Assembly: GCA_937952245.1 (NCBI GenBank)
Contig: CALFYS010000144.1
Coordinates: 1 to 17,404, forward strand
DNA: 17,404 nt
Origin: an uncultured Alphaproteobacteria bacterium
Lineage (GTDB): Bacteria; Pseudomonadota; Alphaproteobacteria; Puniceispirillales; UBA1172
Direction of reading: 5' to 3'
This document shows positions 6,727 to 14,795 of the stretch, piece after piece; the stretch's first letter is position 1, and every line of letters starts with the position of its first letter. A model generated the notes under the pieces. The model searched no databases, had not been told where the DNA came from, and saw nothing but the letters and a program-made list of their open reading frames with translations. Both the position numbers and the translations under genes were made by a program.

Positions 6727-6945
6727 ATGCAATTTAATAGCGAAGTTAGAAAGCGTGTCACTGACCTGCATATTTTCCTCCATAAGGCTGAGGCGTATTT
6801 GCCGGAATGCCAGAATGGCGATGAATTTGTGGCCAAAGTCTTTGATGCTTTTGAAAATAAGCCTCGTTTTCTTTCCAACGAAGAATGTGAAGAAATGCTG
6901 TTGGAAATTTGGAAAGCGCATAAAGATGGCCGCCTGCCATCCTAA
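6727..6945 (+). CDS. Small hypothetical protein, 72 residues
   Basis: This is a small soluble, charged, probably helical protein. I chose ATG 6727 because it is preceded by AAAGGTG at 6714-6720 with a 6-nt spacer. The frame also extends upstream to a GTG at 6652, which has no ribosome-binding site and crosses AT-rich, promoter-like sequence. From 6727 the product has 72 residues, is rich in Glu and Lys, has two cysteines (in PECQN and NEECEE), and ends with ILEIWKAHKDGRLPS-like sequence (EIWKAHKDGRLPS). It has no signal peptide or membrane segment. No family was recognised. It is divergent from eutB across an AT-rich gap of about 200 bases in which I see no other gene, and it converges on the Sel1-type gene 18 bases away. 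Confidence 0.6.
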   Translation: MQFNSEVRKRVTDLHIFLHKAEAYLPECQNGDEFVAKVFDAFENKPRFLSNEECEEMLLEIWKAHKDGRLPS

Positions 6946-6963
6946 TCAGGCTTAACGTAACTT

Positions 6964-7521
6964 TTATTGATCCGCCCAAAGTTGTTGATAAAAGGCGGCC
7001 TTTTCGGGCGCGTAAAATTCACTATCTTCCTGCAGATGCAGCATGGCCAAGGCCCGGGCGGACCACACAACCCCCATATCAAACGCTTGATTAAGGGCGG
7101 CATGGGCGGCTGTTAAATCTTGTTCGCCCCCTTCACCCACCAAATGAAACACCCCAAGGGCGAAAACCCCCGCCGGATAGCGCATATCGGCTGATTTGTT
7201 AAAATGCTCAAGGGCGTTATCAATCTCACCCGCCGCCAAATACCCCCGCCCCAATTGCAACAGCAAACGTCCTTTTACCATCGGGTCTTGGTTGATCTGG
7301 TCTTGCACCGCAAGATCATTCAGCGCCTGAAGGCAAGTTTTGATCACGGCATCGGCTTGAAGATCATCAAAATCCACTGGATCAGATGTCGCCATAGGGT
7401 CAGCCTCCAATGCCGCCAGTTGATCGCATCGCGCCATATCCGCCGCCGCGTCATGGGCGTTGATGGCTGTGCCAAAAATAAAAACTGCCATGGCGGTGAT
7501 GATCAAAGGGGTCGGTTTCAT
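6964..7521 (-). CDS. Secreted Sel1/TPR-like repeat protein
   Basis: The preferred start at 7521 gives a 185-residue product that begins directly with a signal peptide: MKPTP, then the hydrophobic IITAMAVFIFGTA, then a cleavage region around AHDAAA. The same frame extends upstream to an ATG at 7581 (205 residues); neither start has a clear ribosome-binding site. The mature part contains helical repeat segments of the Sel1/TPR type, such as LLLQLGRGYLAAGEIDNALEHFNKSA, with key parts GRGYLAAG and ALEHFNKSA, followed by GVFALGVFHLVGEGG and TAAHAALNQAFDMG. Such proteins act as periplasmic scaffolds in protein-protein contacts. The two cysteines after the signal peptide (in ARCDQL and VIKTCLQ) could form a disulfide. 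The partner is unknown. Confidence 0.7.
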   Translation of the reverse strand: MKPTPLIITAMAVFIFGTAINAHDAAADMARCDQLAALEADPMATSDPVDFDDLQADAVIKTCLQALNDLAVQDQINQDPMVKGRLLLQLGRGYLAAGEIDNALEHFNKSADMRYPAGVFALGVFHLVGEGGEQDLTAAHAALNQAFDMGVVWSARALAMLHLQEDSEFYAPEKAAFYQQLWADQ

Positions 7522-7694
7522 GACTTTGAAATAGCTCAAAAATTCAGAAAATCGAGCGGCCTTGAGGGGCGATAATTGCATTTCATGTGATTTCGTAAAA
7601 ATGTCATCAAGTGATTGGTCAATGTCTTTACAACACAGTGATTGATTCCGTTGTGTTTTTATTGCTAGGGTTGCTCATCTAAATGGAGGATTAA

Positions 7695-8780
7695 ATGAAT
7701 TTAAAAACTACACTTCGCACCGCGGGTGTTGCTCTTGGTTTTGTTGCCGCGGCAGCACTGCCTGCAAATGCTGCTGATCTCAGCGGTAAGACTGTTGAAT
7801 GGACAATTCCGTTCTCTGAAACTGGTGGTTCAGCGAAATGGGCGAATTTCTTTGCCCCGCTTCTTTCTGAACATATGGCTGGCAACCCTAATGTTGTTGT
7901 CAAGTTTATGCCTGGCGCGGGTTCAACCAAAGGCGCCAACTGGTTCCAAAAGCAAAAGCACGTTGATGGCACCACCATGTTCGGTTCATCTGGTTCAACC
8001 CAGTTCCCATACCTGCTTGGTGACCCTCGTGTTCGCTATGAATACAAAGATTGGATTCCAGTAATGGCTTCTGGTACAGGCGGCGTTGCTTACCTGAACC
8101 CTGAAGATGCCAAAATGTTTGACGGCACAGCCAATAACCTGAAAGGCAAGACTTTTGTGTATGGTAACCAAGGCGCGACTCGCCTTGACCTGATCCCTGC
8201 CTTGGCTTGGGATATGCTGGGCATGAATGTTGAGCACGTCATGGGTATCAAAGGCCGTGGTGATGGCCGCAAGATGTTTGAAAGTGGTGAAGCCACCATC
8301 GATTACCAGACATCATCTTCATATCTGAAGAACGTTGCGCCAATGGTCGAAGAAGGCAAAGCTGTCCCAATGATGACTTGGGGTTCACTGGCCGCCAATG
8401 GTGATATTGTTCGTGACCCAACCTTCCCAGACATTCCAACTTTCAAAGAAGTTTGTGATGCCACTGATGGTTGTGAAACTTCAGGTGAAGCATGGGACGC
8501 ATGGAAAGCCTTCTTTATCGCAGGTTTCCCAGCCCAGAAACTGGCGTTCTTGCCGGGGGATACACCGCAAGATGTTGTGAATGCTTACACAGCCGCGTTT
8601 GCTGATGTTCAGGCACGTTCAGACTTTGCTAAGATTTCAGCAAAGCGTCTGGGTAAATACCCGATGTATGTCGGTGATGATGCCCAAGCCGCCCTTAACG
8701 GCGCGCTGCAAATCTCACCTGATGCCAAAGCCTATGTTGTTGGCTGGCTGAAGGATAAGTTCGGCGTTTCACTGAACTAA
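7695..8780 (+). CDS. tctC: Tripartite tricarboxylate transporter binding protein
   Basis: This 361-residue periplasmic solute-binding protein belongs to the TctC/Bug family, the receptor of the tripartite tricarboxylate transporter (TTT). The signal peptide spans residues 1 to about 26 (LRTAGVALGFVAAAALPANA, then AD). Family features include the PFSETGGSAKWA loop and the PGAGSTKGANWF loop that hold carboxylates, and a late LPGDTPQDVVNAY helix. GGAGGA lies 4 bases before the ATG. Its codons differ from those of its neighbours: leucine is mostly CTT/CTG and not TTG, and glycine is largely GGT, as in highly expressed genes. It is first in an operon with the permease and two enzymes. The ligand is probably a di- or tricarboxylate in view of TctAB, PrpF-like and TcuAB genes nearby; the exact molecule is inference. 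Confidence 0.9.
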   Translation: MNLKTTLRTAGVALGFVAAAALPANAADLSGKTVEWTIPFSETGGSAKWANFFAPLLSEHMAGNPNVVVKFMPGAGSTKGANWFQKQKHVDGTTMFGSSGSTQFPYLLGDPRVRYEYKDWIPVMASGTGGVAYLNPEDAKMFDGTANNLKGKTFVYGNQGATRLDLIPALAWDMLGMNVEHVMGIKGRGDGRKMFESGEATIDYQTSSSYLKNVAPMVEEGKAVPMMTWGSLAANGDIVRDPTFPDIPTFKEVCDATDGCETSGEAWDAWKAFFIAGFPAQKLAFLPGDTPQDVVNAYTAAFADVQARSDFAKISAKRLGKYPMYVGDDAQAALNGALQISPDAKAYVVGWLKDKFGVSLN

Positions 8781-8791
8781 AATATTTTGGG

Positions 8792-8815
8792 TCCCTCCAC
8801 CTTCGGGTGGGGGGA
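8792..8815 (+). terminator. UUCG hairpin between tctC and tctAB
   Basis: TCCCTCCACC-TTCG-GGTGGGGGGA forms a 10-bp stem (one G-U pair) capped by a UUCG tetraloop. It starts 12 bases after the tctC stop and ends 8 bases before the tctAB ATG. Only TTTCTCTT follows, so termination would be partial. The GGGGGGA that serves as the tctAB ribosome-binding site lies in the 3' arm. The hairpin can thus protect the tctC mRNA end and lower tctAB translation. Confidence 0.75.
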
Positions 8816-8823
8816 TTTCTCTT

Positions 8824-10854
8824 ATGCAAGTTTTTATTGATGCCATCCCTTTTCTTGTTGATGCTTGGCGGTTGATCCTTGATCCAACCGTCTTGTTGTA
8901 TTTGCTCGGCGGCGTTGTCATGGGGCTTTGTATTGGCGTCTTCCCCGGGCTTGGCGGCATCGCGGGCCTGTCTTTGATTCTGCCCTTTATGTTTGGCCTT
9001 GATCCGATTTACGGTCTGGCGCTGATGATCGGGATGGTGGCCGTGGTGCCAACATCAGATACATTCGCTTCTGTCTTGATGGGCATCCCCGGGTCATCCG
9101 CATCGCAAGCCACGGTTCTTGATGGCTTTCCCATGGCGAAAAAAGGCCAAGCGGCGCGAGCCTTATCCGCTGCCTTCAGCGCGTCGTTATTCGGCGGGTT
9201 GGTTGGCGCGTTCTTTTTGACCTTCTTTATCTTAATCGCCCGCCCCATTGTTCTGGAATTCAAATCCCCTGAATTGTTGATGGTGTCCATCTTTGGGCTT
9301 TCCATGGTTGGCATTTTGGCGGGGCGGATCGCGCTCAAAGGTTTTGTCGCCGCTGGCTTGGGGATGTTGGTGGCGTCTATTGGTGAAGGCCCGTTTAATG
9401 GTGAGTTGCGGATGTCGAGCTATGATTATCCGTATTTGGTCGATGGGCTGAAATTGGTGATTGTCGGGCTTGGTATTTTCGCCATCCCTGAAATTGTCGC
9501 GTTGTTAAGAAAAGACCAAGCGATTGCTGATCGCGCGCCATTAGGGGCAGGCTGGCTGCATGGGGTGAAGGATTGGTGGCAGAACAAATGGCTGTCGATG
9601 CGCTGCGCGTTGATTGGCGTTGTTGTTGGCGTTATCCCCGGGCTTGGCGGGTCGGTGGTGGATTGGATCGCCTATGGGCATACGGTGCAAACAACCAAAG
9701 ACAAATCGAAATTTGGCCAAGGGGAAGTCAGGGGCGTTGTCGGGCCTGAAAGCTCCAACAATGCCAAAGAAGGCGGTGGTTTGGTGCCCACTCTATTATT
9801 CGGCATTCCCGGTTCAGGGTCGATGGCCATCTTTATTGGCGCGTTATCGCTGCTGGGGTCAGGTGAATTGGAAGTCGGCCAATCCATGCTGAAGAATAAT
9901 CTCAATTACACCTATTCGATTGTTTGGATGCTGGCGCTGGCCAATATCTTTGGGACGATTTTATGTATTGGCCTGTCGGGTCAAATCGCCAAAATCACCA
10001 GCATTCGCTTTGCCTTAATCGCGCCGTTTATCTTTATGATCATCGCGTTTGCGGCGTTTCAATCAGGCCAGAATTTGATGGATCTGGTGGCGTTATTTGC
10101 CATTGGTCTCTTGGGTATTTTGATGCGGCGGTTTGATTGGTCGCGGCCAGCGTTTTTGATCGGTTTTGTCTTGGCCAATCCGGTTGAAAACTATGCCAAT
10201 AACGCCAACCAAATCGCGGGGATACGGTTCCGTGAAAGCATGGAAGCGGGGCTGGCGTATATCTTCAGCCCGATTGTTCTGACGCTGATCTTGATCACGG
10301 TGATCTCTGTTGTGGTTGGTTTAAGGCAATCGAAGAGCATCATGGCGGAAGGGGCGGTGACCTCAGGCAAGAAACGCGCGCCCATGGTGTTTTTGATGGC
10401 GGTCATGGGCTTTATTATCTATGCGCTCGTCAATCTGGCGTCGATTCCCGATTATGCTTTTGTTGATGCGGTTTTCCCATTGTTTGTGGCGTCTGTCTCC
10501 TTTGTGGCAGGGCTTATTTTATTCGTGCAGATGATGCTGAAACCAGAAGGCGACGCGGTGTTTGCCGATCGCGCGGCGGAGGCCGAAGAACAAGAGATGC
10601 GCTTTAAACTCTGGCCAACATTAGGCTGGTTCGCGGGTTTGTTATTAGCAACGTCTTTGGTTGGCTTTATTCTGGCCTTGGCTGGGTTTTTAGTGTTGTT
10701 CTTCCATTTCAGGGCGCAGCTTAAGCCTTTCCAAACCGTGATCTTATCGGTGGCAGGCGTTGTCTTTATGTGCGGCATGGCATGGCTGTTGAACCGTGAT
10801 TTCCCGCCGGGCTTGTTGCAGCATTATGTGACCTTGCCATGGCCATTGACGTAA
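8824..10854 (+). CDS. Fused TctA-TctB permease of a TTT transporter
   Basis: This 676-residue inner-membrane protein fuses the two permease subunits of the tripartite tricarboxylate transporter. Residues 1 to about 505 are the large TctA subunit with its duplicated signature: GVFPGLGGIAGLS near 38, GIPGSSASQA near 88, GVIPGLGGS near 267 and FGIPGSGSMA near 328. Residues about 515-676 have the four-helix TctB pattern (RAPMVFLMAVMGFIIYALV through WLLNRDFPPGLL). In most bacteria TctB is a separate protein of about 150 residues, which accounts for the length. It takes up the ligand captured by the periplasmic receptor encoded just upstream, driven by an ion gradient. Its only visible ribosome-binding site is inside the preceding hairpin. 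The family call is secure. Confidence 0.92.
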   Translation: MQVFIDAIPFLVDAWRLILDPTVLLYLLGGVVMGLCIGVFPGLGGIAGLSLILPFMFGLDPIYGLALMIGMVAVVPTSDTFASVLMGIPGSSASQATVLDGFPMAKKGQAARALSAAFSASLFGGLVGAFFLTFFILIARPIVLEFKSPELLMVSIFGLSMVGILAGRIALKGFVAAGLGMLVASIGEGPFNGELRMSSYDYPYLVDGLKLVIVGLGIFAIPEIVALLRKDQAIADRAPLGAGWLHGVKDWWQNKWLSMRCALIGVVVGVIPGLGGSVVDWIAYGHTVQTTKDKSKFGQGEVRGVVGPESSNNAKEGGGLVPTLLFGIPGSGSMAIFIGALSLLGSGELEVGQSMLKNNLNYTYSIVWMLALANIFGTILCIGLSGQIAKITSIRFALIAPFIFMIIAFAAFQSGQNLMDLVALFAIGLLGILMRRFDWSRPAFLIGFVLANPVENYANNANQIAGIRFRESMEAGLAYIFSPIVLTLILITVISVVVGLRQSKSIMAEGAVTSGKKRAPMVFLMAVMGFIIYALVNLASIPDYAFVDAVFPLFVASVSFVAGLILFVQMMLKPEGDAVFADRAAEAEEQEMRFKLWPTLGWFAGLLLATSLVGFILALAGFLVLFFHFRAQLKPFQTVILSVAGVVFMCGMAWLLNRDFPPGLLQHYVTLPWPLT

Positions 10855-10890
10855 GGGTTGGCATCAGGTGTTTGTTGTGAGGATTGCAAG

Positions 10891-11979
10891 ATGACGCAGA
10901 CAGGAATTCCTTATTTTTTCATGCGGGGCGGGTCATCACGAGGGCCCTATTTTAACCGCCATGATTTGCCCGAAGACCGGGATCAATTGGCAGAAGTGCT
11001 GATCGCGGCTGTTGGCTCTGGCCATCCGCTCAATATTGATGGTATCGGCGGCGGCAATGCCGTTACCACGAAAGTCGCGATGCTATCGCGTTCTGATGAT
11101 GATTGGGCTGATGTTGATTATTTCTTTGCCCAAGTCAGCGTTGAAGACAGGTTGGTGGATTATAAACCCACCTGCGGCAATATCCTTTCAGGGGTTGGTT
11201 CGGCCGCTATTGAGATGGGGTTGGTCACGCCGCAAGGGGATGTGACGGATATTAAAATTCGCGCGGTGAATACTGGCGCGCGGGTTCTGGCACGGGTCGC
11301 CACGCCATCGGGTCAGGTCACTTATGATGGGGAGACCGCGATTGATGGCGTTCCCGGCACCGCCGCCCCTGTTGAATTGAATTTCATGGATGTGGCGGGG
11401 TCTTCTACTGGCGCGTTTTTACCCACCGGCAATCGGATTGATGAATTTGAAGGCATTGAGGTGACCTGCATGGATGTGGCCATGCCATTGGTGATCGCAA
11501 GGGCGGCTGATTTTGGGCTCACCGGTGAGGAATCCGCCGCTGAACTTGATGATAACCGTGACTTTTTTGCCAAGATGGAATCTGTCCGTATCGCCGCTGG
11601 TCACGCCATGGGGATGGGGGATTGTAGTCAATCGGTGACGCCTAAATTCGGCTTGATGGCACCGCATCCTGACCACGGTCACGTCACCACCCGATATTTC
11701 ATGCCGTGGAAGACGCATCCCACCATGGCGGTTACCGGCAGCCAGTGTTTGGCCTCATGCGCGCTGACCCCGGGGACAATCGCCGATGGGATGATGGCGA
11801 TCCCCAATGGCAAGCCGGTTACCGTCACTTTGCATCACCCCATGGGGACGATGGATGTGGTGGTTGATTACGATATTGCGGATGGCGTGTTTAAGCATCA
11901 TTCCGCGGGGTTGATCCGCACCTGCCGGAAATTGGCCGAAGGTCGTGTTTTTATTCCATCATCAGTATGGGCAGGATAA
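10891..11979 (+). CDS. PrpF/4-oxalomesaconate tautomerase family isomerase
   Basis: This 362-residue cytoplasmic isomerase belongs to the PrpF (DUF453) family, which has the diaminopimelate-epimerase fold. Relatives include 2-methylaconitate isomerase PrpF, 4-oxalomesaconate tautomerase (GalD) and aconitate isomerases; all shift a double bond or proton in unsaturated tricarboxylates without a cofactor. The N-terminal FFMRGGSSRGPYF, the GIGGGNAVTTK loop with Lys61, and PTCGNILSGVG with Cys95 are the active-site motifs. ATG 10891 has GAGGA 7 bases upstream; an in-frame TTG at 10858 lacks such a site. Its stop directly abuts the dehydrogenase start. With TcuA in the same locus, cis-/trans-aconitate or a substituted aconitate is the likely substrate. 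That is inference; the family is sure. Confidence 0.88.
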   Translation: MTQTGIPYFFMRGGSSRGPYFNRHDLPEDRDQLAEVLIAAVGSGHPLNIDGIGGGNAVTTKVAMLSRSDDDWADVDYFFAQVSVEDRLVDYKPTCGNILSGVGSAAIEMGLVTPQGDVTDIKIRAVNTGARVLARVATPSGQVTYDGETAIDGVPGTAAPVELNFMDVAGSSTGAFLPTGNRIDEFEGIEVTCMDVAMPLVIARAADFGLTGEESAAELDDNRDFFAKMESVRIAAGHAMGMGDCSQSVTPKFGLMAPHPDHGHVTTRYFMPWKTHPTMAVTGSQCLASCALTPGTIADGMMAIPNGKPVTVTLHHPMGTMDVVVDYDIADGVFKHHSAGLIRTCRKLAEGRVFIPSSVWAG

Positions 11980-12951
11980 ATGAAAGTCGCGGTTCTGGAT
12001 GATTGGTTTGATACCTTGAGGCATTTGCCTTGCTTTCGTCATCTTGATGGTTTTGACGTTGATGTCTTCACCGATCATGTGACGGAAACAGCCGCTTTGG
12101 TGGAACGCTTAAAAGATTACGATGCCATCACGTTATTTCGGGAACGGACGGCAATAACGGCGGAATTGGTTGAACAATTGCCGCGATTAAAATTGATCTC
12201 ACAACGCAGTGTTTACCCGCATATTGATATTGACGCCTGCACCAAACACGGGATTCTGGTCTGCTCCAACCTTCATGGCAGCACACCGCCTTATGCCGCC
12301 GCTGAACATACATGGGCGTTGATCATGGCGGGGATGCGGGATCTGCCACAGCAAATGGCCAGCCTGCAAAAAGGCGAATGGCAAATCGGCGTGGGCAAAA
12401 CATTAAATGGCCGTGTTCTGGGGCTTTATGGTTATGGGCGGATCGCCAAGCAGGTCGCGATTTACGCCAAAGCTTTTGGCATGAAGGTGGTCTGGTGGGG
12501 GTCAGAAGATGGCCGCGCCCGCGCCCAAGCCGATGGTGAGACCATTGCCAGCAACCGCCACGCGTTCTTTGCTGAACCTGATGTTGTCAGCGTTCATGTC
12601 AGGATGAAGCCTGAAACCAAAGGGCTGATCACCGCCGAAGATTTGGGTGCCATGCGGCGTGATGCGCTGTTTGTGAACACATCACGGGCAGGGCTGATCG
12701 AAAAAGAAGCGTTGTTGGCGGCGTTGAATAATGGCCGGCCGGGTCGCGCCGCTGTTGATGTTTTTGATCAAGAGCCGATCACATGGGCGGATGATCCCTT
12801 GGCCTGTCATCCGCATATCATCGCCACCCCCCATATTGGCTTTGTCACCGAAGATGAGCTGGATATGCAGTTCAGTGATATTTTTGAACAGGTGGCGGCG
12901 TTTCACCAAGGCCAACCTCAGCATATGATCAACCCTGAGGTTTTGGATTAA
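11980..12951 (+). CDS. D-isomer-specific 2-hydroxyacid dehydrogenase
   Basis: This 323-residue NAD(P)-dependent enzyme interconverts a 2-oxo acid and a D-2-hydroxy acid. The catalytic triad is present: Arg236 (NTSRAG), Glu265 (DQEPI) and His285 (ATPHIG). The dinucleotide loop reads GLYGYGRIAKQVA (148-160), so the third glycine of GxGxxG is alanine. The next strand ends in VVWWGS without the usual acidic residue, which may favour NADPH. The ATG follows the PrpF-like stop with no gap, so the two are translationally coupled and probably act in the same pathway. It is the last gene of the tctC operon and converges on the AbrB-type gene 20 bases away. The substrate is not readable; phosphoglycerate dehydrogenase is unlikely because no serine genes or ACT domain are present. 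Confidence 0.9.
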   Translation: MKVAVLDDWFDTLRHLPCFRHLDGFDVDVFTDHVTETAALVERLKDYDAITLFRERTAITAELVEQLPRLKLISQRSVYPHIDIDACTKHGILVCSNLHGSTPPYAAAEHTWALIMAGMRDLPQQMASLQKGEWQIGVGKTLNGRVLGLYGYGRIAKQVAIYAKAFGMKVVWWGSEDGRARAQADGETIASNRHAFFAEPDVVSVHVRMKPETKGLITAEDLGAMRRDALFVNTSRAGLIEKEALLAALNNGRPGRAAVDVFDQEPITWADDPLACHPHIIATPHIGFVTEDELDMQFSDIFEQVAAFHQGQPQHMINPEVLD

Positions 12952-12971
12952 ACCCTTGGGGGTAATCCCAT

Positions 12972-14063
12972 CTAAGGTTTCCGCCATAACCGGACGGCAA
13001 TCGCGGGCATGGCCAGAAAGATCATGATCACCCTGATGGTGTGATGAAACGCGATAAAGGCTATATCAAAACCAAAGATCACCGCCAGCAACGTGACTTC
13101 ATAAAGCCCGCCAGGGACGAAGGCCAACCATACTTCCAGCACCGTAATGCCTAAAGCATAGGCGATCATCACCGCGGCGGTGAAATACAATGTCAGAATC
13201 ATGGTTGTGTTGATGGCGGCATCTTTTAAATAGACCATCAATTCCGCCACTTTGACTTGCGCCAATCGCGCGCCAACACCGCCGCCAATGGCCAATTGCG
13301 CCAGCATGACGAATTCATAAATCCGCGGAATATTGACCAATCCCGCGGCATGGCAGGCGGCGCTTAACAACACCGGCCCCAACAAATGAGGCATGGGCAT
13401 CCGGATCATTCGCGCCAAGATAAACCCGCCAAGGGCGATCAAGATAAAAGACGCCAAATCTGAATGGTTTAAATCCAAAATCCCCGGCATGGAGCTGAGC
13501 AATTCATTGGAGTTTTGAACCGCGTCTTCGCCTTCGATTGCGGCCAGTAATAAAGGCGTGGAGATAAAGACAAAAGCCACTCGGATCAAATGAAACAAAG
13601 CGACAATGTAATCTTTTTCCACCATCTCTCGTGCCATGACAATCGCTTCGGCTTGCCCCCCGGGGATGGCGCATAACACCGCGGTGACAGGTTCGTATCG
13701 CCGGATACGGGTTAAAAACAGATAGCCGATAATGGAAACAATGGCTGTCACCACCATCATGGCGATCACCGTGGGGGCATAGGCGATTGTTCTTGCGATC
13801 AAATCGCCTTGAAAGAAACTGCCGATAAAAACCCCTAAGCCCAACACCACCGGAACGTGAAACCAGCGCGCCACCCCCAAATGAGGCTGTAATCCTTTAA
13901 CACTTCCGCCGATAAACCAAACCCCAAACAAACTGCCCATCAAAAACGGGGCGGGGACATTGATGTTCAAAAACACCCATCCCGTGATGCCAGCGATCAA
14001 AAACGTCAACGCCATTTTTTGAAGATCATTTTTGATGGTATTGAAATTGGTCGTGTTGGGCAT
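12972..14063 (-). CDS. AbrB-type (DUF/PF05145) polytopic membrane protein
   Basis: This 363-residue membrane protein belongs to the family often labelled AbrB or ammonia monooxygenase, in both cases misleadingly: it has no DNA-binding domain and no monooxygenase features. It shows two related halves of about five helices each, with glycine/proline-rich re-entrant motifs such as PAPFLMGSLFG near 38, CAIPGGQAEAIVMA near 132, MPHLLGPVL near 225 and FVPGGLYEVTLLAVIFG near 316. This internal duplication is typical of the family and suggests a transporter. It begins 4 bases after the GntR gene, so the two form an operon beside the tricarboxylate genes. It could be a second uptake or efflux route for the same compound or a product. 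The family call is firm; transport is inferred from topology and context. Confidence 0.85.
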   Translation of the reverse strand: MPNTTNFNTIKNDLQKMALTFLIAGITGWVFLNINVPAPFLMGSLFGVWFIGGSVKGLQPHLGVARWFHVPVVLGLGVFIGSFFQGDLIARTIAYAPTVIAMMVVTAIVSIIGYLFLTRIRRYEPVTAVLCAIPGGQAEAIVMAREMVEKDYIVALFHLIRVAFVFISTPLLLAAIEGEDAVQNSNELLSSMPGILDLNHSDLASFILIALGGFILARMIRMPMPHLLGPVLLSAACHAAGLVNIPRIYEFVMLAQLAIGGGVGARLAQVKVAELMVYLKDAAINTTMILTLYFTAAVMIAYALGITVLEVWLAFVPGGLYEVTLLAVIFGFDIAFIAFHHTIRVIMIFLAMPAIAVRLWRKP

Positions 14064-14067
14064 TGAA

Positions 14068-14775
14068 TTAATCGAGGTCTTTTGTTGAGGGGTTGGCCAT
14101 CAGGTGCAATCGTGCCTCCAACCCATTCATCAAATGGGTTTTCATGGCCTGTTCCGCGCCCTCAGCATCGCCTTTTTGCAGAGCATGGTTGATGGCGTTA
14201 TGTTCGTGCTGGATGTCATGAACACGTTCGGGCAAGGAATAGGCCGTCACCCCCAGCAGGATTAATAACCGTGATAAGCGTTCAAAACTTTCGGTCAAAA
14301 AGGGGTTGTTGGCGGCGGCCAGAATACTGGCGTGGAACTTTGAGTTAATCTCCGCCAGTTGATCAGGTTCAGCGCCGTGATCAATCCTTCTGTTTTCCTC
14401 TTGATTGATCGCATCAATGACGTTTCGTTCGGCGATGCTGGCACGTTTGGCGGCTTGGAACGCGGCCATGCCCTCAAGGGTGGCGCGCATTTCATAAAGG
14501 TTATTCACCGCGCTCCAATCCAGTTGCCGCACCCGAATGCCATCATCATCATGGGCAAGGATGCCATCTGCTTTCAACCCTGCCATGGCTTCCCGCAACG
14601 GGGTTCGGCTGACTGACAATTGCTGGGTTAATTCTGTTTCGATTAATCGCGTGCCGGGGGGCAGGTCACGGGCGGCAATGGCGGCTAAAATCATATGGCG
14701 GATGCGTTGCGCCATGGCCTGTTTATCGCCAAATCGCGCCGTAATTTCTTGCTGATAATAAGGCCAGTTGACCAT
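14068..14775 (-). CDS. GntR-family regulator with FCD domain
   Basis: This 235-residue transcription factor has an N-terminal winged helix (about 20-83; recognition region ETELTQQLSVSRTPLREAMAGL) and a C-terminal FCD ligand domain (about 90-225). His148 (NSKFHAS), His192 (HEHNAI) and His214 (MKTHL) fit the family's metal/ligand site; Asn144 replaces the frequent aspartate. FCD proteins usually bind organic acids and release DNA in response. AAGGAT precedes the ATG at 14775 by 5 bases. It is divergent from tcuA and forms an operon with the AbrB-type gene. The intergenic region has repeats suited to its operator, so it probably controls itself and tcuAB, and perhaps the tctC operon, in response to the imported acid. 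Confidence 0.92.
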   Translation of the reverse strand: MVNWPYYQQEITARFGDKQAMAQRIRHMILAAIAARDLPPGTRLIETELTQQLSVSRTPLREAMAGLKADGILAHDDDGIRVRQLDWSAVNNLYEMRATLEGMAAFQAAKRASIAERNVIDAINQEENRRIDHGAEPDQLAEINSKFHASILAAANNPFLTESFERLSRLLILLGVTAYSLPERVHDIQHEHNAINHALQKGDAEGAEQAMKTHLMNGLEARLHLMANPSTKDLD

Positions 14776-14795
14776 GGGTTATCCTTAACTTTGGG

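Noticed and set aside
12972..14063. Transcription factor or ammonia monooxygenase role suggested by the usual name of the AbrB-type protein
   Set aside because: The sequence is a polytopic membrane protein with no DNA-binding domain and no copper monooxygenase motifs.
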